Source of the DNA: Candidatus Hydrogenedentota bacterium
Lineage (GTDB): Bacteria > Hydrogenedentota > Hydrogenedentia > Hydrogenedentales > JAEUWI01
Assembly (NCBI GenBank): GCA_016791475.1
Contig: JAEUWI010000026.1
Span: 1 to 64,000 of the forward strand
Direction: 5' to 3'
DNA length: 64,000 nt
Position 1 is the stretch's first letter; every line of letters starts with the position of its first letter. The translations under genes and the position numbers were made by a program. The notes beneath the pieces were generated by a model that was given only the letters and a program-made list of their open reading frames with translations, had not been told where the DNA came from and did no database searches. Below are positions 9,069-17,722 of the stretch, one piece after another.

Positions 9069-9197
9069 TTACTTGTCTTTGCCACCACTGAAGGCGGCGC
9101 TGAGCAGCGTGGTGAACGCGGCCAGCCAGATCTGGAAGAAAATATAGCCGAAAGAATCGCTCGCTTTGGCAACAGAAATGGGACGCAGATGTTTCAT
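9069..9197 (-). CDS. Small hydrophobic protein, 42 aa
   Basis: A 42-codon ORF whose ATG at 9197 is preceded by GGAGG at 8 nt, among the strongest ribosome binding sites in the window. The product MKHLRPISVAKASDSFGYIF continues into a hydrophobic stretch (FFQIWLAAFTTLLSAAFSGG) and a charged KDK end, suggesting one membrane helix or an amphipathic peptide. The frame stays open upstream through the tandem repeats, but that part is repeat translation and not coding. No family is recognised. It converges on the terminator at 9018-9054. Confidence 0.6.
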   Translation of the reverse strand: MKHLRPISVAKASDSFGYIFFQIWLAAFTTLLSAAFSGGKDK

Positions 9198-9255
9198 GGC
9201 GTTATCCTCCTTGATTGATACGCAACCATTAGACGCCCGCGACCGGGGAATATTC

Positions 9256-9334
9256 AATAGTTGATAGTTGATAGTTGATAGTTGATAGTTGATAGTTGAC
9301 AGTTGATAGTTGATAGTTGTTAGTTGATAGTTGA
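9256..9334. repeat. Tandem 7-bp repeat (TTGATAG)
   Basis: About eleven copies of the heptamer TTGATAG with a few substitutions (TTGACAG, TTGTTAG). It directly abuts the 9-bp minisatellite at 9335-9444, between the 42-aa gene and the ceramidase-like gene. No coding function is likely. Confidence 0.95.
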
Positions 9335-9444
9335 CCACACGACCCACACGACCCATACGACCCATACGACCCATACGACCCATATGACCCATATGACCCA
9401 TACGACCCATATGACCCATACGACCCATAAGACCCATAAGACCC
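9335..9444. repeat. Tandem 9-bp minisatellite (CCCATACGA), internal array
   Basis: About twelve copies of the same 9-mer as at 1-78, with variants CCCACACGA, CCCATATGA and CCCATAAGA. It ends about 20 nt before the stop codon of the ceramidase-like gene (9467). Degeneracy is higher than in the left-edge array, suggesting an older or less homogenised copy. Confidence 0.95.
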
Positions 9445-9466
9445 GACGGGACCATTCCGCGCTCTA

Positions 9467-10834
9467 TCAATGCCCCACCAGCTTCCGGATTCCGTCCATC
9501 AGCACAGCCTCGACTTCCGGGCCGCAGTGGGCGGAGTCGACTTCGGTTTCGTAGCCACCCTCGCTGTAGGCACAGGCGGTGCCGATGTAGCCGGGGCCGT
9601 AGTCGGCGTAAGCCGCGACGCACACGAAGTCGCTCGGCGCCATATCCTGCGCGGCCAACTGGTATTCCACAAACAGTTCGCCTGGCAGCATCAGAAGCTG
9701 CACGTCGCCCAGCCGCAAGCGCGTAAGTTCGACAGGCGAATTCGCGTTGGCCCGGTTGAGCCACGCCAGCTTCCAGGCCGCGCCCGCCCGCTCGCCCGGC
9801 GACTTTTCCGTGGCAGCCAACTTGGCCGCTTCCCCCTCGGCCGTGATTTCGCTCCGAGTCGGCAGCACCACCGGCGCTACGGCCCAGTCCAGCGCGCCCT
9901 CCGCCGGCACACGCGTTGCATGTTCCCAGGCCTTCCGCATGCCCGCTTCCAGGCGACCCGCCAGTACCGGGCGATTGTCCCGGGCGCCGTCGTTCCACTT
10001 GCCCGCACCCAGGTTGCCGCCCGCCCCGTTGAAGTGGATGTGGGGCACGCCCGGCAGGGCCGCTTCCCGCGCGGCGCGGGCCATGCCCACGAAGTCCGTC
10101 GAAACCTCGCCTTCGCCATAGTGGCTCTGGGGGTGGGTGGCATACCAGGTCAGCACCGCCAGGGGCTTCTCTTCATTCCAGAAAGAGACGGACTTGCAGA
10201 AAGGGTCAATTGTGCCCACGGGCTCCGCGCGCACCGCGGGATCTTTCGTCGCCGTCCAGCGCACGGCCTTAACCTTGCCATCGGTCCCCATGACCCGCCG
10301 GTTCGATGCGACCTTCTCCACGATGCCTTCGCCCGTGGCAACATGGGTTACCGGCTGGGTGTCGTCCAGAGAAGCCGTGAGGGCTTCGGCAGCCACCGCA
10401 ATCGCCCTGTGAGCATAGGGCACGTCCATCGTGGCGCCGCCGATGCCCTGCGCATCGAGGAGGGCCTCCGCCGAGAAATCACACATGGGGGCATCGTGCT
10501 GATGCAGCACATGGACCGAGACGCGGGAGGGCTCCGTCTTCGCGGCAGCCGCCAGGGCACTGCGCCAGGCCTCGTAGCCGCCGTTGCCAATGCCCACCCA
10601 GTCGACGGCGCAAAGCACGATGGGTTGTTCCCCGTCAGGCAAGAACACGATGCCTCGGGCACTCAAGGGGTCGGTGACGCTTTTCGCTTTGTTCTCCGCA
10701 CTGCCGCAGAGCGGCGCGCCAATCGGCGGTGTGGCGTCGGATTGAAAAGTCGCGATACGGAAAGTGGCGGCGTTTGCATTTACGCCAAAGCCAATAGCGA
10801 GGGCGAGTGAAAGCAGATGGACGACTCGTATCAC
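9467..10834 (-). CDS. Exported neutral/alkaline ceramidase-like protein
   Basis: 455 aa with an N-terminal signal peptide (MIRVVHLLSLALAIGFGVNANA). The start of the mature protein, FRIATFQSDATPPIGAPLCG, and later VHVLHQHDAPMCD, ATHPQSHYGEG and IHFNGAGGNLGAG, fit the neutral/alkaline non-lysosomal ceramidase N-terminal fold, with His and Asp residues suited to zinc binding. In Planctomycetes and related phyla this fold occurs in many exported proteins of unproven substrate, so ceramide hydrolysis is not assured. It is a single gene with short inverted repeats upstream. Confidence 0.8.
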   Translation of the reverse strand: MIRVVHLLSLALAIGFGVNANAATFRIATFQSDATPPIGAPLCGSAENKAKSVTDPLSARGIVFLPDGEQPIVLCAVDWVGIGNGGYEAWRSALAAAAKTEPSRVSVHVLHQHDAPMCDFSAEALLDAQGIGGATMDVPYAHRAIAVAAEALTASLDDTQPVTHVATGEGIVEKVASNRRVMGTDGKVKAVRWTATKDPAVRAEPVGTIDPFCKSVSFWNEEKPLAVLTWYATHPQSHYGEGEVSTDFVGMARAAREAALPGVPHIHFNGAGGNLGAGKWNDGARDNRPVLAGRLEAGMRKAWEHATRVPAEGALDWAVAPVVLPTRSEITAEGEAAKLAATEKSPGERAGAAWKLAWLNRANANSPVELTRLRLGDVQLLMLPGELFVEYQLAAQDMAPSDFVCVAAYADYGPGYIGTACAYSEGGYETEVDSAHCGPEVEAVLMDGIRKLVGH

Positions 10835-10868
10835 GGATTGAATTCCTTCTTCGTGGTCTCAGAGACGG

Positions 10869-10931
10869 CAGGGACAACAGAGACGGCAGAATTGCGAAAA
10901 TCTGATGTCCCTGCGGTCGCTGCTGTCCCTG
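10869..10931. repeat. Imperfect inverted repeat upstream of ceramidase-like gene
   Basis: Two 21-nt arms (10869-10889 and 10911-10931) pair with four mismatches around a 21-nt spacer; the left arm sits in a partial direct repeat of CAGAGACGGCAGGGACA. It lies in the 5' region of the gene at 9467-10834. It may form a leader hairpin or be a decayed mobile repeat. Nothing else is apparent in 10835-11094. Confidence 0.6.
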
Positions 10932-11094
10932 TATAGCTGAGAACGAAAGGTGAACGATATCCGAAGCCTGCCACACATCCCCTGGGACAGGCACGCGCAC
11001 TGGCGAACCCATTTCCCATTGAGTTTAGCGCAATCTATCAAGGTTGCCCGCGCTCGACACTATCGAGTGCGCGTGTCCGTCCCCAAAGACCGGC

Positions 11095-11634
11095 TTACAT
11101 CATCTTCATGTAGCCGGCGATCATCACAATCGCGGCACCCATGGCGAGGGTCACGCCGAGCCAGAGCTTGGAATTCTGCTGGAGCTTCAGCGAAATCGAC
11201 TTGCGACCGGCAAGCATGGAGGCCAGACCGAAGACCGCTATCGCCAGCAGGAACTTGATGCCAAAGAGCATGTGGTAGGTCGGCTGTTCGCGGTGGTCGG
11301 CGATGCCCGCCATGAAGTTGTACAGGCCCGAGAGAATCAGCACGAGACTCAGGATCATGATCCACTTGCGCCAGCGTCCGAGGATACTCGTGCGCAGATT
11401 GGCATGTGTCGCATCGTCCAGCGTCTCCGACGCCGAAGGGATCAGCACGGCGCGCATGTAGAAAGCGCCGCCCATCAGAAAAATCGCGCCGAATATGTGG
11501 AGCCAGCGGCTCAGCAGGGCGACGGCATTGATCGACGTTTCCGCAACGGCCGGATCCTGCGCAAATGCGCCAAGGGGCAGAAGCATGAGGCCCGTAGTGA
11601 AACGGGTGAACAGAGAGGACTTGGAAATCTTCAT
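11095..11634 (-). CDS. Four-helix membrane protein, CopD/YuiD-like
   Basis: 179 aa. A signal-like first segment (LMLLPLGAFAQ) is followed by four membrane helices: LLSRWLHIFGAIFLMGGAFYM, WIMILSLVLILSGLYNFMAG, MLFGIKFLLAIAVFGLASML and LWLGVTLAMGAAIVMIAGYM. The pattern WLHIFGAIFLMGG with conserved His resembles CopD-like and DUF2269-like integral membrane proteins, some of which bind copper or haem. The exact role is unknown. It stands alone, with 153 nt upstream to the next minus-strand gene. Confidence 0.75.
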   Translation of the reverse strand: MKISKSSLFTRFTTGLMLLPLGAFAQDPAVAETSINAVALLSRWLHIFGAIFLMGGAFYMRAVLIPSASETLDDATHANLRTSILGRWRKWIMILSLVLILSGLYNFMAGIADHREQPTYHMLFGIKFLLAIAVFGLASMLAGRKSISLKLQQNSKLWLGVTLAMGAAIVMIAGYMKMM

Positions 11635-11787
11635 GGGAGGTAATTCCTGTATTGGGGCGTGGCCCCGGCTGCAATAGACTCACTGCGTGTAGCATAGCCC
11701 CCGGAGTGGAGGCTCCGCAATAAGTTGGCGTGGGTAGTGCGCACGGATTCTTCGATAAGGCGCTTTCCGAGCGGTCCGATTCTTCCT

Positions 11788-13653
11788 TCAGAGTCCGCGC
11801 TTTCGCGCTACGCGCGCGAGGTTTGCTTTCGCGGATTCGTGCTCCGGGTGCTTTTCCAGGACCTCTCTGAAAAACGCCTCCGCCCTGTCCCAGGCGCCGT
11901 AGCGGCCGCAGAGCACGCCGAGGTTGTTCAGAATCTCCGGCTCGCGGTGCCCGAACGTGGCCGCCGCCTCGACCTCGGCCAGGGCCTCCTGCTCCCGGCC
12001 CGCCGCGAAGTGTTCCTGCGCCTTGGCGAAGGCAACGTCGTATTGAAAAAGCGACAGCGAGTATTCCGCCACGGGCGCTTCCGGCAGCGGATGGCGCCAT
12101 TCCAGTTGCGCCAGCGTCTTTCCCGGCACGGCGGTCTCGCCGGGGCGCAGGGCCTGAACGAGGAGTCCCAGCGGCGCGAAATTCGCATCGAATCCTTTAA
12201 CGGGTACTTGACGGCTCAGAACGATGGGTCGATCCGTATGTTCGAGCAGCCAACCGAGGATTTCCGGTTCATAGCGGCGACGGGGAAGCGCGCCCCAGGT
12301 TGCCGGGTTGGCCTCGGCCAGCCCCGGCACGCTCTCCAGGTCGAAATACCCATACTTCCGCAATAAGGTCACGTCGGGCCGGAGACCCTCCACCACCTGA
12401 AGGTACATCACGGGGAAAGCTTGGTGATCGGCCCCGGGGACGTAGATCGCATCGGCGGGCAGGGTGGCGAGGATATTGCGGGCGTAGTCCTCCGCGTAGG
12501 TGTAGTTCCGCTTGCTCTGGACGCTGTGGAGCCCAAGCGAAAGGAGCAACGTGGCGGCCGCAAGCCCCCCCACGAACGCCCGAAGCCGTGGCCGACTTTC
12601 CGCGCCCCACGCAAGCGCGCAGGCAATCCCGATCGCCGTGATGAGCTCCGCGGGCAGCAGGAAGACCCGCATGACCCAGAGCCACTCCCGGCTCTGCTCG
12701 AAATTCTGCATCCAGGTGATGGACAGCACGGTGGCCAGCGCCGAAAGGCCGAGAAATGCCGCGAGGAAGCGGTTGCGCCGAAAGAGAAGGGCGGCACCCC
12801 AGATTCCCATGAGAGTGCCCAGTCCCAGGAAATCACGCAACCAGAACAGGCCCATGGTGGCCAATTGACCGCTGAAGCGCGACAGGCTCCGGGGATACTG
12901 GTCGATCATGAAAGAGAACTGATCCCGTCGCAGGACCGCCAACCAGCGCGCCAGCGTGTCCGGATTGCCCCAGTTCACGCCCGGATCGTGCCTCGCGGCC
13001 AGCGGGAGATAGGTGTGCACAAGCAGCCCTGCTGCAAAAAAGGCTATGGACCCCGCGTAGACGATTCTGGATCGTCGCATCGCCCTTGGCATCTGATGCC
13101 ACGCAAGCAGCGCCCAGAAAGGCACAAGGAGAATCAGCGTGTTGTGCACGCCAGTGCCGGCGCCCGCCAGAAGTGCATAGGCCCAGAGCGACCCTGGCTT
13201 TTCCTCGCGAAAACCGCGCAGGCCGATCAGCAGGAGCAGGGCCATGAAGAAGGTATTGAGCGTGTAGACCTCCGCAATCATCGCCTGTTCCCAGAAGACG
13301 CGGGAGAAGGCGAAAATCATGGCGGCGGTGAACGAGGCAAGTCGGTGGCGCGTGACGGTGAGCCCGATGAGGACAAGGAGCGAGACCGTGCCTGCCGCAC
13401 AAATGGCGGAGAGGAGATTGACGCGCCAGCCCGCGCTGCCGAAAGGGATCCAGGTGAACCCATGGGCGAGGAGGATCCAGACCGGGTAGCCGGGCGGGTG
13501 GGGGACGCCCAGGGTCCAGGCGGCGCCAATCAACTCGCCGGAGTCTTCGCCGGTGACGGTGGGGGCCAGTGTATAGCCGTACACCAGCAGCGCTATCAGG
13601 CCCGCCGCTATCGCTGCCCCGTAGTCGCTTCGACCCAAAGGGCGCGGCGTCAT
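11788..13653 (-). CDS. DUF2723 GT-C-like membrane protein with TPR tail
   Basis: 621 aa from the ATG at 13653 (GAAAGA upstream); a GTG at 13698 is an alternative. The N-terminal signature YTLAPTVTGEDSGELIGAA followed by TLGVPHPPGYPVW is diagnostic of DUF2723, a family related to protein O-mannosyltransferases. About ten hydrophobic segments reach to about residue 400, then a soluble region and TPR-like repeats near the C-terminus (AVAEYSLSLFQYDVAFAKAQ; ILNNLGVLCGRYGAWDRAEA). It probably transfers sugars from a lipid carrier to exported proteins; it is the second GT-C protein in the window. Confidence 0.85.
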   Translation of the reverse strand: MTPRPLGRSDYGAAIAAGLIALLVYGYTLAPTVTGEDSGELIGAAWTLGVPHPPGYPVWILLAHGFTWIPFGSAGWRVNLLSAICAAGTVSLLVLIGLTVTRHRLASFTAAMIFAFSRVFWEQAMIAEVYTLNTFFMALLLLIGLRGFREEKPGSLWAYALLAGAGTGVHNTLILLVPFWALLAWHQMPRAMRRSRIVYAGSIAFFAAGLLVHTYLPLAARHDPGVNWGNPDTLARWLAVLRRDQFSFMIDQYPRSLSRFSGQLATMGLFWLRDFLGLGTLMGIWGAALLFRRNRFLAAFLGLSALATVLSITWMQNFEQSREWLWVMRVFLLPAELITAIGIACALAWGAESRPRLRAFVGGLAAATLLLSLGLHSVQSKRNYTYAEDYARNILATLPADAIYVPGADHQAFPVMYLQVVEGLRPDVTLLRKYGYFDLESVPGLAEANPATWGALPRRRYEPEILGWLLEHTDRPIVLSRQVPVKGFDANFAPLGLLVQALRPGETAVPGKTLAQLEWRHPLPEAPVAEYSLSLFQYDVAFAKAQEHFAAGREQEALAEVEAAATFGHREPEILNNLGVLCGRYGAWDRAEAFFREVLEKHPEHESAKANLARVARKRGL

Positions 13654-13766
13654 TCTTTCGTGTTGCAGAGTTGGTAACACGCCAGCCGTTCCAATCACGT
13701 ACAGTGTATTCTCATCGGTTTGCCGCTACAGACTCCAGGCATGCGCATGGCCCTCAAGCAATCTCG

Positions 13767-13929
13767 CCCGTCAACGTGGGTTAGGCTTCCAGCCTGACCT
13801 TAAGTTCACCCAATATTGACGCGACGCGTCTTTCTGCTGCTAAACCCTGGTCCGTCAACGAAACGCAAGGCCCGTCAGTGTCCAACGCAGGCTTTGTGTC
13901 AGGCTGGAAGCCCAACCCACGTTAACGGG
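13767..13929. repeat. 163-bp inverted-repeat element A
   Basis: Arms at 13767-13798 and 13898-13929, 32 nt each, are inverted copies with two mismatches (core GGCTTCCAGCCTGAC). The interior of 99 nt has no ORF. The element fills most of the 329-nt gap between the DUF2723 gene and plsY. It may be a MITE-like non-autonomous element or a long hairpin; no flanking target duplication is obvious. Confidence 0.85.
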
Positions 13930-13982
13930 TTTTCCAATTCTCGATTGGCTCCACAATTTTCCGAACCGGACCGGGCCGGTCT

Positions 13983-14576
13983 TCAGACGCGGTTTTCCTC
14001 ACCCTTGAGTATCCGTTGGACGTTGGCCCGGTGCTTGACGATGATGAGCAGCGCCACGAGCAACACGACAATCCGGATCACGTTCGACGTGTCGACGAAC
14101 CACACCGAGATGGCCAGGGAAATCGAAGCGAAGATGGATCCGAGACTTACGTAGCGCGTTGCGGCCACGATTCCCGCAAAGATTGCAACGGCGAGCACGG
14201 TGGGCCAGGTGACCAGGCCCAGAAAGACCCCGGCGCTCGTGGCTACGCCCTTGCCGCCGCGAAACTTGAGAAAAAGTGAAAAGGAATGGCCCAGGATCGC
14301 GGCGACGCCACAGAGCAGCGGAAGGTGAATGCTTTCCGGGTGTAACTTCGCAAAGAAAATGACCGGGAAGAGCCCCTTCAGCACATCCCCCGTGAGGGCC
14401 GCGGCCCCGAGGGGCTTGCCCAGCACGCGCATTGTATTCGTCGCACCGATGTTCTTGCTGCCCGCCTCGCGGATGTCCACCTTGCGAATCCAGAGCCCAA
14501 GCCACAAGCCGGTAGGGATAGAGCCGAGCACATAGCTCAGCAGCAGCGCGCCAATCGCCATGGGATCCAGGCTCAT
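13983..14576 (-). CDS. plsY: Acyl-phosphate:glycerol-3-phosphate acyltransferase
   Basis: 197 aa, the usual PlsY length. PlsY makes lysophosphatidic acid from acyl-phosphate and glycerol-3-phosphate in the inner membrane. The three conserved motifs are visible: GSIPTGLWLG near the N-terminus, GSKNIGATNTMRVLGK, and GHSFSLFLKFRGGKGVAT, within about five membrane helices. The gene overlaps the end of der by 4 nt and follows pgsA-der, so the operon joins two membrane-lipid enzymes with a ribosome-assembly GTPase. Confidence 0.95.
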   Translation of the reverse strand: MSLDPMAIGALLLSYVLGSIPTGLWLGLWIRKVDIREAGSKNIGATNTMRVLGKPLGAAALTGDVLKGLFPVIFFAKLHPESIHLPLLCGVAAILGHSFSLFLKFRGGKGVATSAGVFLGLVTWPTVLAVAIFAGIVAATRYVSLGSIFASISLAISVWFVDTSNVIRIVVLLVALLIIVKHRANVQRILKGEENRV

Positions 14577-15979
14577 TCCCGTGATTTTCCTTCGCGGAGC
14601 TCCAGCGTGATGGGCACGCCTTCAAAACCGAATTTCTCGCGTAACTGGTTTTCCAGGAAACGCATGTAGCTGAAGTGGAAGAGGCGCACCTGATTCACAA
14701 AGAGGATCACCATGGTCGGCTTGATGCTGACCTGCGTCGCGTAGAGAATCTTTGCGTGCTTGCCCTTCTGTGACGGCGGCTTGTGCTGTACTTTGATCTC
14801 TTCGATGAACTTGTTCATGTCCGCAGTCGAGATGCGTTTGCGCGTCTGTTCGTAGACCCGGTCGATATATTCAAACACGGTAAAGAGGCGCTGGCGCGTG
14901 ACGTTGGAAATGGTCACGTTGGGCACATAATGAATCTGGGCCATCTTGAGGTCCAGCTCTTCCACGATGGACTTCTGGCGCCGCGCCTTGTCTTCCACGA
15001 GGTCCCATTTGGTCCACACGAGGACCATGGCCGTGCCGTTTTCGCGGGCGTAGCCGATGATGCGCTTGTCTTGCTCGGACATGCCCTCGGTCGCGTCAAT
15101 CATGACCAGGCAGATATCCGCGCGGCGCACGGCGCGCAGGGAGCGGGCTACACTGTAGTGCTCGACTTTGGCCGTAATGCCGGCCTTCTTCCGCAGACCC
15201 GCTGTGTCGATGAGGACATAGTCCTTATCATTCCACGTAAAGTCGATGTCGATGGCATCGCGCGTCGTGCCCGGTTTGTCGTCCACAATGCTGCGGTTCT
15301 CATTCAAGATCGCATTGACGAAGGAAGACTTGCCCACATTGGGCTTGCCTACGATGGCTACCTTGATGCGGGGGTCCTTCTCGTTGAAGCTCTCGTCGTC
15401 GGCGGCTTCCAGGAGTTCGCCATCTTCGTCCTCCGCGCCCTCTTCGGGAACCGCAATGGGCTCCGGCACGGGGAGGTGCTCCACGATGGCGTCGCGCAGG
15501 GCATCGATGCCCAGACCATGGCCGGAGGAAATGGGGAAGGGTTCGCCGAGGCCAAGCTCGTAGAAATCGTAGCGGTGGGCCTCCGTCATGGCGTCGTTGT
15601 CGAGCTTGTTAACGGCCAGAAGCACGGGCTTGCTGTACTTGAACAGCCGGTCACGCACTTCGCGATCCACGCGGGTGAGGGCGTGCTGACCGTCCACTAC
15701 AAAGACAATGACACGCGCTTCGTTCAGCGCGGCGTCCACCTGCTCCTGCATCTGCCGGGAGACATTGTCATCCGGGTGTTCGATGATACCGCCCGTATCT
15801 ACCAGGCGGAAGCGGTAGTCCTGCCATTTCGCGTTGCCGAAAAATCGGTCCCGCGTAATGCCTTCCTGATCATGCACGATGGCCCGGGACTTGCCCAGGA
15901 TGCGGTTGAACAGGGTGGACTTGCCCACGTTGGGCCGTCCACATATCGCCACCAGGGGCAGTTTCTTCAGTTTAGCCAT
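14573..15979 (-). CDS. der: Ribosome biogenesis GTPase Der (EngA)
   Basis: 468 aa with two tandem GTPase domains and a C-terminal KH-like domain, as in all Der proteins; needed for 50S subunit maturation. Domain 1: GRPNVGKST, DTGG, NKLD. Domain 2: GKPNVGKSS, DTAG, and TKWD where NKWD is usual, a single-base change (ACC for AAC) in the guanine-specificity motif. An acidic linker (EEGAEDEDGELLEAADDES) joins the domains. It overlaps pgsA by 8 nt upstream and plsY by 4 nt downstream, indicating translational coupling. Confidence 0.97.
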   Translation of the reverse strand: MAKLKKLPLVAICGRPNVGKSTLFNRILGKSRAIVHDQEGITRDRFFGNAKWQDYRFRLVDTGGIIEHPDDNVSRQMQEQVDAALNEARVIVFVVDGQHALTRVDREVRDRLFKYSKPVLLAVNKLDNDAMTEAHRYDFYELGLGEPFPISSGHGLGIDALRDAIVEHLPVPEPIAVPEEGAEDEDGELLEAADDESFNEKDPRIKVAIVGKPNVGKSSFVNAILNENRSIVDDKPGTTRDAIDIDFTWNDKDYVLIDTAGLRKKAGITAKVEHYSVARSLRAVRRADICLVMIDATEGMSEQDKRIIGYARENGTAMVLVWTKWDLVEDKARRQKSIVEELDLKMAQIHYVPNVTISNVTRQRLFTVFEYIDRVYEQTRKRISTADMNKFIEEIKVQHKPPSQKGKHAKILYATQVSIKPTMVILFVNQVRLFHFSYMRFLENQLREKFGFEGVPITLELREGKSRE

Positions 15980-16532
15980 GGGAATGTTCTCCGCCGGCCT
16001 TAAGCTGATGTATGCCGTCGTGGATGTATTGCGCGCAGGAAGCCAGGGTCAGCAGCGTCGCGGCCCACAGGAGCCACGGCAGGAAAGGCACGCCCAACAG
16101 CGCGAAAAAGAGGGTGCCATTTAGAAATAACGTACTCACTTTACCAATTGTTCTCACATGAATGGTCACGGGCCCGACATACGAGTTGAGCAGCAGGGCA
16201 CCCACGACCACAATAATATCCCGAATCATGATGGGGATGGGAAACCAGAGGGGAACACCCGGCTCGAACGACGCATTGGCCGCCAGAAACACAAAACCCA
16301 GATTGATGAGGAGTTTGTCCGCCAGCGGGTCCAGGCGCATGCCGAAGCGGGTACGCTGATTAAAGCGTCGTGCCACCCAGCCGTCCAACATATCCGTCAG
16401 TGCGGCGGCCCCATAGATTGCGAGGGCGGCGGGACGCGCCCAGAGGTGGGCGGGGGAATACGAGTACACCACCGCGCAAAACACAGGAATCAGGACCAGC
16501 CGGACCAATGTAATGCGGTTTGCAAGGGTCAC
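15972..16532 (-). CDS. pgsA: CDP-diacylglycerol-glycerol-3-phosphate 3-phosphatidyltransferase
   Basis: 186 aa membrane enzyme for the committed step of phosphatidylglycerol synthesis. The CDP-alcohol phosphotransferase motif is complete: DMLDGWVARR, eight residues later G, then D and D (GMRLDPLADK). The N-terminus ANRITLVRLVLIPVF is typical of PgsA. Four to five further helices follow. It is the first gene of the pgsA-der-plsY unit and lies 51 nt downstream of the response-regulator stop. Confidence 0.93.
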   Translation of the reverse strand: MTLANRITLVRLVLIPVFCAVVYSYSPAHLWARPAALAIYGAAALTDMLDGWVARRFNQRTRFGMRLDPLADKLLINLGFVFLAANASFEPGVPLWFPIPIMIRDIIVVVGALLLNSYVGPVTIHVRTIGKVSTLFLNGTLFFALLGVPFLPWLLWAATLLTLASCAQYIHDGIHQLKAGGEHSHG

Positions 16533-16584
16533 CGTATCTACTTCACATCGTTCGCGGAACCGGACTTAACTCCCGGTCCCCTGA

Positions 16585-17001
16585 TCATACGCCTTTTGGC
16601 GGGATCGCTTCAACTGCGACCTCCTCGGCGGGGTGGGGGAGATGGCGCCGGATCTGGGCGATCAGTTCCTGGGGGAAGAAAGGCTTGGTTATCAATTCCA
16701 CCGCACCGGCCTTCAGGCTGTGCGCCCGGGCGTCCGGCGTGTGGGCGGACGAAAGGCATACCACGGGGATGTTTCGCGTCTGCGGATTCGATTTGATCTG
16801 CTGGCAGACCTCATAACCGCTCATCATGGGCATCATCAGATCGAGGAGCACCAGATCGGGCTTCTCGGTGCTGATCAAATCCAGCGCCCCGATACCGTCA
16901 AATGCCTTTACCACTTCAAATCCATCGCTGGTCAGGGTACGCTCTATCAGGGAAACCACATCGGGTTCGTCATCCACGATTAGAATTTTTGGATCAGCCA
17001 C
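16585..17001 (-). CDS. Single-domain response regulator
   Basis: 138 aa, essentially only a receiver domain. The acidic pocket (IVDDEPD), phosphoacceptor Asp in LVLLDLMMPMMSG (about residue 52), Ser in VCLSSAHT and Lys in LITKPFFPQEL are all present. There is no output domain; the C-terminal tail (PHPAEEVAVEAIPPKGV) is short. It starts 1 nt after the stop of the PilZ gene, so the two are very probably co-expressed and may act together in motility or surface behaviour. Confidence 0.9.
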   Translation of the reverse strand: MADPKILIVDDEPDVVSLIERTLTSDGFEVVKAFDGIGALDLISTEKPDLVLLDLMMPMMSGYEVCQQIKSNPQTRNIPVVCLSSAHTPDARAHSLKAGAVELITKPFFPQELIAQIRRHLPHPAEEVAVEAIPPKGV

Positions 17002-17002
17002 G

Positions 17003-17494
17003 TTACCTCCCGGTGCGTCCGTCGTTGCGCCGCATCGCGGTAAACATACGGTTTGCAGTTCCTAGATTGAAGTTGGGCCGCGCGACGCGCACGGGCCGCA
17101 CGGTTCCCGCCTTCTTGATTTTCGCCACTTCCAGCACGGTGCCGTGGTCCACGAAACCATCCGGACTTTCGAGAACCCGAACGACATTGATGGTCAATGG
17201 TTGTGATAGGGGCACCTGAAAATTCTCGTCCCGCATTAATTGCACCGTCAGCCGGGAACCCTCCTCAAAAGCCGACAACATCCGGATGCGCATGCCACGT
17301 GGGTTGAGATCCAGAACAACCCCTTCAAAGGGCGATTCCGGGGATTCGGGAACCCACACCAGGCAGGGCCGACAGACTTCCGTCCTGCTTGCGCGTCGGC
17401 GCCCCCGTTGCATGGAGCGATTGTCGGGGGAGATTACCATACCCGCATCGGCATCGCGTTCGTTCAGGGGAAACTTTGGACGGTTCGACAACAT
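17003..17494 (-). CDS. PilZ-like c-di-GMP-binding domain protein
   Basis: 163 aa from the ATG at 17494, which has GGAG at 5 nt; the TTG at 17548 has no such site. Residues about 30-120 match PilZ: an arginine-rich N-terminal motif (RGRRRASRTEV) and the later DLNPRGMRIRM, a variant of the (D/N)xSxxG loop. PilZ domains bind cyclic di-GMP. The C-terminal 45 residues are basic and unrecognised. It is directly followed by a receiver-only response regulator, and diguanylate-cyclase-type proteins occur elsewhere in the window. Confidence 0.75.
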   Translation of the reverse strand: MLSNRPKFPLNERDADAGMVISPDNRSMQRGRRRASRTEVCRPCLVWVPESPESPFEGVVLDLNPRGMRIRMLSAFEEGSRLTVQLMRDENFQVPLSQPLTINVVRVLESPDGFVDHGTVLEVAKIKKAGTVRPVRVARPNFNLGTANRMFTAMRRNDGRTGR

Positions 17495-17722
17495 GACTAC
17501 TCCGTTGGAATCCGCAATATAGTTTACGGACTCGCTAAGACTTAGCAAAGTAAGAATACCGCAATCAGAACGAAATGTCCAGAAGGCCGTTATGACTTCG
17601 TCATATTTCTACGCTGACTGTACCATAGAGTACGGGGTTGTGTGACGCGGGCGCAAGCACCCCCTGACAGGTGGTCCCGGCCTCAACGCGCTTAGAGGGC
17701 CCGAACACGGGGAGTTAGGGCG

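Noticed and set aside
9198-9998. Coding extension of the 42-aa gene through the tandem repeats
   Set aside because: The frame is open only because the 9-bp repeat codes MGR repeats; the SD and hydrophobic core support the short form starting at 9197.
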